From the NCBI GenBank assembly GCA_002392645.1, contig DGHL01000114.1, positions 1 to 8,075 on the forward strand: DNA of 8,075 bases, given 5' to 3'. This document shows positions 1 to 6,149 of the stretch, piece after piece; position 1 is the first letter of the stretch, and each line of letters opens with the position of its first letter. The stretch is from Prevotellaceae bacterium UBA3849. GTDB taxonomy: Bacteria > Bacteroidota > Bacteroidia > Bacteroidales > Bacteroidaceae. The position numbers and the translations under genes were made by a program. The notes under the pieces were generated by a model that was not told the origin of the DNA, did no database searches, and saw only the letters and a list, made by a program, of their open reading frames with translations.

Positions 1-1179
1 CGTCAGGGTGACCCGGGTTCTTCTGTGTTCTATGTATCGCTTGAGGACAAGCTGATGCGTCTGTTTGCATCAGAGCGTATAGCAAAGGTGATGGATCGTC
101 TCGGCTTCGAGGAAGGCGAGCGTATTGAGTCATCAATGATTACCAATGCCATAGAGCGTGCGCAGAAGAAGGTTGAGGAGAATAACTTCGGCATACGTAA
201 GCGCCTGCTTGAGTATGACGACGTGATGAACAAGCAGCGTACCGTAATCTATGAGAAGCGCCGTCATGCCCTCATGGGTGAGCGCATAGGTATGGATATT
301 ACCAATATCATTTGGGACCGTGTGGTATCTATACTCAGCAATAACGATTACGACGGTTGCAAGGAGCAGTTCCTCAAACTGTTCTTCATGGAGCCACCAT
401 TTACAGAGGAAGAGTTCAACTCGACAGATCGTAACCAGCTTGAGGAAACGACATTCCAGACTGTAATGACGAACTTCAAGGCTCATGTTGACAAGGTGGC
501 AGAAGAGGCTGCACCAGTCGTTAAGCAGATATATGAGGATCCTAACGCAAACTTCGAGCGCATCCTCATACCGCTGACCGACCTGCACATGATATACCGT
601 ATGTCGTTCAGCCTGAAAGAGTGCTACGACTCAGAGGCTAAGAACATCATGCGTGAGTTTGAGAAGATGATAATCCTCCACAACATTGATGATAACTGGA
701 AGGAGAACCTGCGTCAGCTCGACGAACTGCGTCATTCTTCACAGAACGCAAGCTATGAGCAGAAGGACCCATTGCTCATCTTCAAACTGGAGTCAGTAAA
801 GCTGTGGGACGCTATGATTAACCAGATGAATGACAGCATCTGCTCTACGCTCTCACGCATACATATCCATAAGGAACAGGCACCTGAGCAGGCTCCTATG
901 GACGTACCGCAGCCAATGCCACAGCCACAGTATCAGACCAACAAGCCTGAGCTGAATGGCGACGGCACTCCTGTGCAGCAGGGACAGCCACGTCGTATGG
1001 TACAGCGCCCTGGTATGCCACCTATGCCTGACGGCATGGACCGCCCGGGATACATAGATCCTTCAATGCCACGTGGTCCGCGTATTCCTGTAGTGGGCAC
1101 AAAGACACCGCGTCCAAACGATCCATGTCCATGTGGTTCAGGCAAGAAGTACAAGCAGTGTCACGGTAAGAATAACTAA
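1..1179 (+). CDS. secA: Protein translocase ATPase SecA, C-terminal part (5' end outside window)
   Basis: SecA is the cytoplasmic ATPase that pushes unfolded preproteins through SecYEG. The reading frame is open from base 1, so the gene starts upstream; 392 residues are visible, roughly the last third of a Bacteroidota SecA. It opens with RQGDPGSS followed by VFYVSLEDKLMRLF, the end of the second nucleotide-binding domain, whose arginine-rich GRAGRQGD motif is cut by the edge. LLEYDDVMN (visible residues 69-77) and the helical scaffold and wing regions follow. From about residue 292 to 372 there is a linker rich in Pro, Gln and Met. The protein ends with a SEC-C zinc motif: Cys376, Cys378, Cys387 and His388 (C-x-C-x8-C-H), which in known SecA proteins binds zinc and contacts SecB or ribosomes. 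The stop is TAA at 1177-1179. Family assignment is essentially certain. Confidence 0.98.
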   Translation, partial: RQGDPGSSVFYVSLEDKLMRLFASERIAKVMDRLGFEEGERIESSMITNAIERAQKKVEENNFGIRKRLLEYDDVMNKQRTVIYEKRRHALMGERIGMDITNIIWDRVVSILSNNDYDGCKEQFLKLFFMEPPFTEEEFNSTDRNQLEETTFQTVMTNFKAHVDKVAEEAAPVVKQIYEDPNANFERILIPLTDLHMIYRMSFSLKECYDSEAKNIMREFEKMIILHNIDDNWKENLRQLDELRHSSQNASYEQKDPLLIFKLESVKLWDAMINQMNDSICSTLSRIHIHKEQAPEQAPMDVPQPMPQPQYQTNKPELNGDGTPVQQGQPRRMVQRPGMPPMPDGMDRPGYIDPSMPRGPRIPVVGTKTPRPNDPCPCGSGKKYKQCHGKNN

Positions 1180-1220
1180 GGTTGGCTCTAAAAAATCCCA
1201 CCATATAAATAAATAGGAAA

Positions 1221-1676
1221 ATGTCTGAGAAAACTAACCACCAGATAGTCCGCTTCGTGCAGAAGCTGGCAGAGAAATATCCTCAGCAGGATATTCCAGA
1301 ATTGTTTACAGATGTGCATATACGCGTTTCGCAGGAAACGGGTGATGTAATGGCGTTTGACGATGATGACAACGAGATTACTCGTATTGTCGTTGATGAA
1401 TGGATTAATTCGCCTGTAGAGACAGACAAGTTTTTCTCAGATGTTGCCGACGTACTGCGTCAGGTGATACAGGAGCAGGAAACAGCTCAGGGAGAAAAAT
1501 CACTGCTTGGTATCATTGAGCCATATAACTATGTGCTTGAGAATGAAGCAGGCGAACACATGGCAGAACTCTATGTCGTTGACGATGCTGACACTATAAT
1601 CATCGGACAGGACTTTATGGATGGTCTGGACAAAGAGCTTGATGACTTCATTGACAATTTGCTGAAGAAAGAATAG
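1221..1676 (+). CDS. Small, highly acidic protein of unknown function, downstream of secA
   Basis: I do not recognise this 151-residue protein. It has no signal peptide or membrane segment, so it is probably cytoplasmic. It is very acidic: by my count 37 Asp/Glu against 12 Lys/Arg. Acidic clusters include FDDDDNE near residue 46, VVDDAD near 123 and the C-terminal DKELDDFIDNLLKKE. The N-terminal 30 residues look helical (IVRFVQKLAEKYP), and the middle alternates hydrophobic and charged residues in a way that suggests a mixed alpha/beta fold. It lies 41 bases after the secA stop on the same strand with no obvious terminator between, so co-transcription is likely. The start ATG is preceded by an AT-rich stretch and AGGA at 1215-1218, only 2 bases away, a weak ribosome site. 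Length and acidity resemble SecB, but no SecB sequence motif is present. The reading frame is well supported; the function is open. Confidence 0.85.
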   Translation: MSEKTNHQIVRFVQKLAEKYPQQDIPELFTDVHIRVSQETGDVMAFDDDDNEITRIVVDEWINSPVETDKFFSDVADVLRQVIQEQETAQGEKSLLGIIEPYNYVLENEAGEHMAELYVVDDADTIIIGQDFMDGLDKELDDFIDNLLKKE

Positions 1677-1704
1677 TTACGGGACTGTTCTATAAATAAA
1701 TAAC

Positions 1705-1775
1705 GAGGCGAGGTTTCTGACATCGCAATGACAGGATGATATTCTTGTCGTTTGCTGCGTCAGAAACCTCGCTTT
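1705..1775 (+). terminator. Long hairpin behind the 151-residue gene, probable terminator
   Basis: A perfect 14-bp inverted repeat, GCGAGGTTTCTGAC at 1708-1721 and its complement at 1759-1772, lies 31 bases after the stop codon. Inside it a second stem can form: GCAA 1725-1728 with TTGC 1752-1755, and GACAGGA 1730-1736 with TTCTTGTC 1743-1749 (one G-U), closing a 6-base loop. The distal side continues with CTTTATATT. On the other strand the hairpin is followed by a T-rich stretch (complement of 1688-1704), so it could stop transcription both ways. The stem is longer than a typical terminator, so a processed or regulatory RNA structure is the alternative. Confidence 0.6.
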
Positions 1776-1887
1776 ATATTGGCTCCTAATTGGTAGATGC
1801 CTAATTTACAATATAATTCAGCACAAAAAAGGCAGAAAGAACATACATGGCAATAGAAGGCTCCCGGTACTTTCCGCAACAAAATGC

Positions 1888-1929
1888 CAAGAGAGGATGT
1901 GCCTATTGGTTATGACACACCCTCTCTTG
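1888..1929 (-). terminator. Hairpin behind the PL11 lyase gene, probable terminator
   Basis: Arms at 1888-1901 and 1916-1929 pair over 14 positions around a 14-base loop. The single imperfect position (A1897 against C1920) is an A-C mismatch in plus-strand RNA but a G-U pair in minus-strand RNA, so the structure fits the minus-strand transcript better. It begins 35 bases past the lyase stop codon. On the minus strand it is followed by GCATTTTGTTG, a short T run. On the plus strand TTGTTTGTATT follows, so it may also act as backup for the convergent gene. Confidence 0.65.
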
Positions 1930-1963
1930 TTTGTATTATGGATTATGCTTTGATAATCATCCG

Positions 1964-2080
1964 TTATCTCATCATAACCTTTCTTACGCTGCCGTTGCTT
2001 CTCTTCTCAATGTAGATGTTGCCACGTATTGGGTTATCTACAGGACGGCCGTCAAGAGTGAAGTAACCTGTAACTACAGG
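1964..2080 (-). other. C-terminal sorting-like tail of the PL11 lyase
   Basis: Residues 1180-1217 include GYFTLDGRPVDNP, then GNIYIEKRSNGSVRKVMMR, ending in basic residues at the stop. The pattern Y/F-x-L-D-G-R-x-V-x-x-P-x-x-G-x-Y-I is common at the C-terminus of Prevotella secreted enzymes and resembles the last strands of type IX secretion signals. It is shorter than a full type IX domain of about 80 residues. An acidic linker (TEDDEEATAINE) precedes it. Confidence 0.55.
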
Positions 2081-5000
2081 AACTGTCATCTCTGTAGGAA
2101 CTTCGTTGATGGCAGTAGCCTCCTCATCATCCTCTGTGAAGTCTAAGCTTGCTGCAGCCTTGGCATTTACAGATGTAAGGGTGGTGAGAGTGATGTTGTC
2201 GTATGCCACGTGAGAATACCAGCGACCGAGAACATTCTTCAGCGACTGTATGGTAGCGAAGCTGCTGCTGAGCGTTGCATTGTTGATTACGGTAGAGCCG
2301 TTGCGTGTCACTGTGAGTTTCACACCGCTTGAGCTACCTGTTATCGTGAAGTGATAGAACTGTGTTGGATAATAGGTAGAAGAGATAGTAGCGTGTGAGC
2401 TCAGGTAAGGATCACATGCAATAGAGCCTACTGATGTGCCGCTGCCGTTTGTCACGGTTGCTGTTGAAGCCTTGCCAGCGAATGATATGTTACACAGAGT
2501 GCCGTTGCTGCCTATTACAGAAACAGTAGAGGTGTTAGCGCTGCCGCTTACGAGTGCGAGGTCGAACTCGAATGTGTAGCTTGTAGCACCGGTAAAGTCG
2601 CTGTTGTTAGCGAATGACAGGTTCACGGTGCGGTCATTGTTGTTGCCGAGGTAGATGTGGAAGAAGTGGTTGCCACTGCTTTCAGCTACCTGGTCCATGT
2701 TAGCCACACTGCCTGCTGCCACTGCAAAGCCGTAGTCGTTAGAGCTTGCAGACTCAAAGTCGAGTTTGTAAGCCTGGGTGTATGCAGTGCCGCTCACCTT
2801 AAGGTAGAGTACGCCGCTCTCAAGGCTCAGAGATGCTGTAGAACCGCTGGCTACGTTAGCCTCGATGATGATGTTAGAGAGGCTGCCGCTTGCCACAGAA
2901 CCTACGGTGCCGAGCTCATACTTGCCAGGAGCCAGTGCAGATGAAGAGTTGAATTGGAACACAGGAGCAAGGTACTGAGGGCCATACTGCCATGACTGCT
3001 TGCGAATGTTGAGTGTGGTGATGCCCAGCTTATCGCCGCTGGCATTGTTAGTTCCGTTGATGTCAAACACTACTCTTGAGCCTTCTTTCAATGTCATGGT
3101 GCCTACGTTCATGTGACCATAGCCATTGTTTGTAGTATAAGGTGTGCTCTTAGAGTGGTCACAGATATACAGTGCGCTGCCATACTCCATCTCGATAGAC
3201 TTGTAGCTGCTTGTAGAGCCGCTGAGTGCGCAACCGAGGAAGAGCTCAGTGAAGCGGTTAGCCCATACAGGACTGTTAGAGATGCTGCCGTAGCATATCA
3301 GTGCGCCCTGCCATACATCGGTGTTACCGGTGTGTGAGTGTGTTACGTAAGGCAGATGTGCTGCTGAAGAACCCTGCTTACATACGTTTGTAGAGCCAGA
3401 CAGTCCGTAGCCGGTCAGGCGTATGCGGTCCCAGGTGTGCTTTGTCTCAGTGTAGTTTACGAGGTCACCGCCCTCGATAGTAGTGCGAGAGTTGAGGTAA
3501 ACAGTAGAAGGCTTAGCGCCGCTGGCGATAGCTACAGAATACTCAGAGCCATTGCCGTCAGGCCATACCAGTACGTCCTTATTATTATAAGAGGTGCTGA
3601 TTGTGCCGCCGTTGCCAATACCAGTGCGGTTAGTCCATGTGAGTGGTGGAGGAGCCTGTGTGAGTCCCTCGAGTTCACCTACGAAGAAACTTGGGTGAGG
3701 TGGCTGGTTGTAACCCTCTGTCTGCCATACCATAGCCTGACGATACTGGTGGTCATACCACAGAGAAGGCATACGGTAAGAAGTAGGAGTTACGGTAGTG
3801 TAAACGCGGATGTATCTGTTGTCGGCAGAGCGCATAACGATTTCCTCACGCCAGTCACCGAGGATGTCACCCGTAGCACATGGGTTCTTCTTGGTACCGT
3901 TGATGCAGGCAGTCTCATAGTTGCCATGACCAGTGTCATATATTCTTGAACCGAGTTTGTCAACATACAGATAACCCTCGCTTGAACCAGGACCGTTGAT
4001 AGTCTCTGACAGCAGGTCGCCGTCCCAGTATATGCGCCAGTTCAGTGCCATAGGGTATGGTGTCTGCGCATTCCAGTTGTTTGACATGCTGCTGATGTAT
4101 GTAGGTGATGTAGGAGTGGACTGCACATAGCTCAGAGGAACAATGCCAGAACCAGTAGAAGCACCTATTCCGCCAGGATATTCATTAGTGAAGTTGCCAG
4201 CCATGCAGCGTCCGTCATCACTGCTGCCTATAGTGCGAGCGTATATCTGGCATGTAGCTGCATTGCGGAAGTTGTTACATGGGTTGTCCTCGTTGCAGGC
4301 AAATGTCTCAAGCCAAGGACGGAATGGGTCAAGGTCACCAGTGTGTGATGCATCGCCATGTCCCAGTGAAGTTGAAGAACAGCCATGCAGTGAGGTATCG
4401 CCAGTGTGGAAGTCAAGTACCATTGAACCATAGATGATCTCATCGCTGCCATCCTCGTCAACGTCGGCTATAGAGAAGTTGTGGTTGCCCTGACCATACC
4501 ATCCGGCGTTAGTATAGCTGTGCCATGTGTTGCCTACCTTATACAATTTGTTTGTAGACTTGTTTACACGATAAGTGCAGGCATCAGTCTTGGTATAAAT
4601 ACCACGTCCGAGGAATATATAAGGATTTACGCCGTCAAGATATGGCGCACCCATGAAATACTTGCTTGAGCGGTGGCCGTAGCTGTCACCCCAGTCAGAG
4701 GCATTGCCGCGTGGCAGAGGGTAGGATATCACGTCGTACGTGTAGCCCGTCTTGCCGTTTATATACATAAGCCACTCTTCGCCGGCATTGGTGAATGTCA
4801 TGTTTGCGGTGTGGGTAATGCCAGAACGTATGTTCTCAGATGTGCTGCCGATAGTCTCAGTAGTACCGTCAGCATGGTGTATTATGGTGTTTGCACCACC
4901 ACGATAGAGTACCTCGCAGGCACCATCCTCGTTCCAGTCAAACGCCACTGCATCCCACTGCTCGTCAGCACCGTAGCAGATGTTAGGGCCGCAGTCTATC

Positions 5001-5617
5001 CACCACAGACGGCCATAGTCGATAGAAGATGCGTAGCACTCTATCTGGCAGAACATCTGGTAGTTTGTAGTAGGGAACAGCTCGTCCTGGTCCGTCTGGT
5101 TCTTACGTTTTACTATGAAGTCAACCTTACCATCGCCATCAACGTCGCCGAGCGAAATGTCATTGATGGTGTAGTTAGCCATTGCAGTGCTTGGGTCTCT
5201 CTGCTTCCATACGGTAACACCGCTGCGAGCCTGTACGTTTGACACAGGTATCTCCAAATACTGCTGTGCCCATGGCGTCACTGACGTACACTGTGAACCT
5301 ACCGTACCATTCTTTACGGCAGCCACGGTGTATTTGTCTGACGAACTGCCCCCCGTATCGGTGTAGTTTGATACGGTAAGGTTCTGTGCCACCAGCGAAC
5401 CGTTACGATAGAGATTGTACTTGACGCCGTAATACTCGTCGGCTTGAACGCGCCAACTGAGGAATACGCCAGAACTCTGGGTTACAGCCACCAACCCACG
5501 GTCAAGAGCGTCAGTCTTGCGTTGTGCATCGGCATTGGTAACCGTCAGCAGAGAGCATGCAGTTATAACCGCAATACCTCCCAGCCTACGAAAGGCTTTT
5601 AGATTGTTTAGATGCAT
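1964..5617 (-). CDS. Secreted rhamnogalacturonan lyase, polysaccharide lyase family 11, multi-module
   Basis: PL11 enzymes cleave the rhamnose-galacturonate backbone of pectin rhamnogalacturonan I by beta-elimination, using calcium. Residues 1-31 form a signal peptide (positive n-region, hydrophobic core, ADA|Q cleavage). Residues 40-115 are the small beta-sheet domain typical of the family (DRGLVAV, GVFLSWR). Residues 120-655 are the catalytic beta-propeller with calcium-type loops GDVDGDG (157-163), DWNEDG (227-232) and ADVDEDG (384-390), plus LGHGDASHTGDLDP (418-431), GDWREE (587-592) and RQAMVWQTEGYNQPPHP (626-642). Asn573-Gly574-Thr575 and Tyr636 have the 61-residue spacing I recall for substrate-binding residues of Bacillus YesW. 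After the propeller come a beta-rich region like autotransporter passengers (655-945), a concanavalin-like sandwich (945-1150), an acidic linker and a short sorting-like tail (1180-1217). Simple PL11 enzymes are about 600 residues, so half of this protein is extra. The ATG at 5617 has an AT-rich leader and no Shine-Dalgarno. Signal peptide Cys21 (ITAC) weakly fits a lipobox, but the hydrophobic core runs past it. Confidence 0.95.
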   Translation of the reverse strand: MHLNNLKAFRRLGGIAVITACSLLTVTNADAQRKTDALDRGLVAVTQSSGVFLSWRVQADEYYGVKYNLYRNGSLVAQNLTVSNYTDTGGSSSDKYTVAAVKNGTVGSQCTSVTPWAQQYLEIPVSNVQARSGVTVWKQRDPSTAMANYTINDISLGDVDGDGKVDFIVKRKNQTDQDELFPTTNYQMFCQIECYASSIDYGRLWWIDCGPNICYGADEQWDAVAFDWNEDGACEVLYRGGANTIIHHADGTTETIGSTSENIRSGITHTANMTFTNAGEEWLMYINGKTGYTYDVISYPLPRGNASDWGDSYGHRSSKYFMGAPYLDGVNPYIFLGRGIYTKTDACTYRVNKSTNKLYKVGNTWHSYTNAGWYGQGNHNFSIADVDEDGSDEIIYGSMVLDFHTGDTSLHGCSSTSLGHGDASHTGDLDPFRPWLETFACNEDNPCNNFRNAATCQIYARTIGSSDDGRCMAGNFTNEYPGGIGASTGSGIVPLSYVQSTPTSPTYISSMSNNWNAQTPYPMALNWRIYWDGDLLSETINGPGSSEGYLYVDKLGSRIYDTGHGNYETACINGTKKNPCATGDILGDWREEIVMRSADNRYIRVYTTVTPTSYRMPSLWYDHQYRQAMVWQTEGYNQPPHPSFFVGELEGLTQAPPPLTWTNRTGIGNGGTISTSYNNKDVLVWPDGNGSEYSVAIASGAKPSTVYLNSRTTIEGGDLVNYTETKHTWDRIRLTGYGLSGSTNVCKQGSSAAHLPYVTHSHTGNTDVWQGALICYGSISNSPVWANRFTELFLGCALSGSTSSYKSIEMEYGSALYICDHSKSTPYTTNNGYGHMNVGTMTLKEGSRVVFDINGTNNASGDKLGITTLNIRKQSWQYGPQYLAPVFQFNSSSALAPGKYELGTVGSVASGSLSNIIIEANVASGSTASLSLESGVLYLKVSGTAYTQAYKLDFESASSNDYGFAVAAGSVANMDQVAESSGNHFFHIYLGNNNDRTVNLSFANNSDFTGATSYTFEFDLALVSGSANTSTVSVIGSNGTLCNISFAGKASTATVTNGSGTSVGSIACDPYLSSHATISSTYYPTQFYHFTITGSSSGVKLTVTRNGSTVINNATLSSSFATIQSLKNVLGRWYSHVAYDNITLTTLTSVNAKAAASLDFTEDDEEATAINEVPTEMTVPVVTGYFTLDGRPVDNPIRGNIYIEKRSNGSVRKVMMR
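5525..5617 (-). other. Signal peptide of the PL11 lyase
   Basis: Residues 1-31: a basic start with Lys7, Arg10 and Arg11, a hydrophobic core from about residue 13 to 27, then the A-x-A cleavage motif ADA before Gln32. This predicts Sec export and signal peptidase I cleavage. Confidence 0.8.
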
Positions 5618-5719
5618 TTTTGATAAATTGATTTGTAAGATTAATTAGTATTTATTGATTTGATTGATTGAGACGTTGGTGGGAATTAATTTACCTCACC
5701 TTAGTAAGCATATTGCATA

Positions 5720-5733
5720 GCCAATCACTTGGC
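5720..5733 (-). repeat. Small hairpin in the lyase leader (GCCAA / TTGGC)
   Basis: Perfect 5-bp arms GCCAA (5720-5724) and TTGGC (5729-5733) with a 4-base loop, about 100 bases before the lyase ATG in the untranslated leader. It could form in the leader RNA; the role is unknown. Confidence 0.4.
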
Positions 5734-5737
5734 AGAT

Positions 5738-5751
5738 ATATTCTGGAATAT
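5738..5751. repeat. Dyad in the lyase leader (ATATTC-TG-GAATAT)
   Basis: Perfect 6-bp arms with a 2-base centre. The centre is too short for a stable RNA loop, so if functional it is more likely a protein-binding site on DNA. It is AT-rich, so chance occurrence is possible. Confidence 0.4.
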
Positions 5752-5773
5752 TGTGTTAATGCGGTTGTTAGAT

Positions 5774-5791
5774 ACGTTCTTAAAAGAACGT
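5774..5791. repeat. Perfect dyad over the predicted lyase transcription start
   Basis: ACGTTCT (5774-5780), TAAA, AGAACGT (5785-5791): 7-bp arms with a 4-base spacer. It lies directly downstream of the -7 box and covers the predicted start, so it could be an operator or a 5'-terminal RNA hairpin. Confidence 0.65.
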
Positions 5792-5793
5792 TG

Positions 5794-5825
5794 CAAAGTT
5801 AGTTTATTTTTTTCAAACGAGCAAA
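5794..5825 (-). promoter_or_regulatory. Bacteroidota promoter of the PL11 lyase gene
   Basis: Read on the minus strand this is TTTG (5825-5822), 20 bases, then TAACTTTG (5801-5794), an exact match to the phylum's -33/-7 pattern. Transcription should begin near 5787-5790, giving a leader of about 170 bases before the ATG at 5617. Confidence 0.8.
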
Positions 5826-5938
5826 TTATTGCACAAAATTTACATTCGTTAACCTAAATTAAACAATAAACCTCGGCTTACCCTCAAAAGTTTTCTGACT
5901 CCCAATTTTTCCTTGTAAGCAGGGATAGACGCCCAAAC

Positions 5939-5958
5939 GGGGAGGGTAGGGGGATGGG
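5939..5958 (+). other. Putative G-quadruplex motif upstream of the C11 promoter
   Basis: Four G-runs of 4, 3, 5 and 3 bases are separated by loops of 1, 2 and 2 bases (A, TA, AT). This meets the standard G3+ N1-7 quadruplex pattern with very short loops. It ends 27 bases before the -33 box of the C11 gene and stands out in an otherwise AT-rich region. Confidence 0.6.
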
Positions 5959-5985
5959 ATGTTGAGTGAAAAAATCAGGGAAAAG

Positions 5986-6017
5986 TTTGGTGGAGTGAAA
6001 TTTTATTCATAACTTTG
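5986..6017 (+). promoter_or_regulatory. Bacteroidota promoter of the C11 protease lipoprotein gene
   Basis: TTTG at 5986-5989, a 20-base spacer, then TAACTTTG at 6010-6017, an exact match to the phylum's -33/-7 consensus. Transcription is expected to start near 6021-6024, leaving a leader of about 65-70 bases to the ATG at 6090. Confidence 0.8.
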
Positions 6018-6033
6018 CAGTATTCTCTAAGTA

Positions 6034-6046
6034 TCATGTGACATGA
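6034..6046. repeat. Short dyad in the C11 leader (TCATGT-G-ACATGA)
   Basis: Perfect 6-bp arms around a single central G, about 12 bases after the predicted transcription start of the C11 gene. The centre is too small for an RNA loop. It could be an operator, or chance. Confidence 0.35.
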
Positions 6047-6089
6047 CTCTACGTGGGGAATGTCTAAACCTAAATGTGTTATTAACATC

Positions 6090-6149
6090 ATGAGAAAATA
6101 CTTTAACCTTTGGATGCTGCTGGTGCTGGTTGTGCTTGGCATGGCATCA
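6090..6149 (+). other. Lipoprotein signal peptide of the C11 protease
   Basis: Twenty residues: a short basic start (MRK), a hydrophobic core (WMLLVLVVLG) and MAS before Cys21 (codon 6150-6152), the expected signal peptidase II site. TENEE after the Cys suggests surface exposure rather than a periplasmic-facing anchor. Confidence 0.85.

Larger units (their letters stand above)
1677..1963. other. Convergent intergenic region
   Basis: These 287 bases separate the 151-residue gene from the convergently transcribed lyase gene. They contain the two hairpins listed separately (1705-1775 and 1888-1929). The 115 bases between the hairpins hold no ORF of note, no RNA gene I can recognise and no promoter I can support. 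Confidence 0.7.
5618..6089. other. Divergent control region between PL11 lyase and C11 lipoprotein genes
   Basis: These 472 bases hold one promoter per flanking gene: 5794-5825 on the minus strand and 5986-6017 on the plus strand. The 160 bases between the two -33 boxes include a G-rich run at 5939-5958. The long lyase leader (5618-5787) carries the dyads listed separately. No ORF of note and no RNA gene that I recognise lies in this stretch. Confidence 0.75.

Noticed and set aside
133..588. A 151-residue open frame on the minus strand inside secA
   Set aside because: It is fully antisense to a conserved part of SecA and resembles no protein family.
1221..1676. The acidic protein as SecB
   Set aside because: Length and acidity are similar, but none of the SecB sequence features I know are present, so the name would be unsupported.
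4673..5242. A 189-residue open frame on the plus strand inside the lyase gene, with other antisense frames nearby (for example 3437-3949)
   Set aside because: They lie opposite a gene with clear PL11 motifs, have no recognisable domain or start context, and have a composition expected of an antisense shadow.
1964..5617. The lyase as a lipoprotein, from Cys21 in ITAC
   Set aside because: The hydrophobic core continues past Cys21 and a better type I cleavage site (ADA before Gln32) follows; the C-terminal tail also fits a soluble or sorted protein.
5651..5672. TTGATT-type short tandem units near the lyase start
   Set aside because: Only about three imperfect units in AT-rich leader DNA; not enough to call a tandem repeat.
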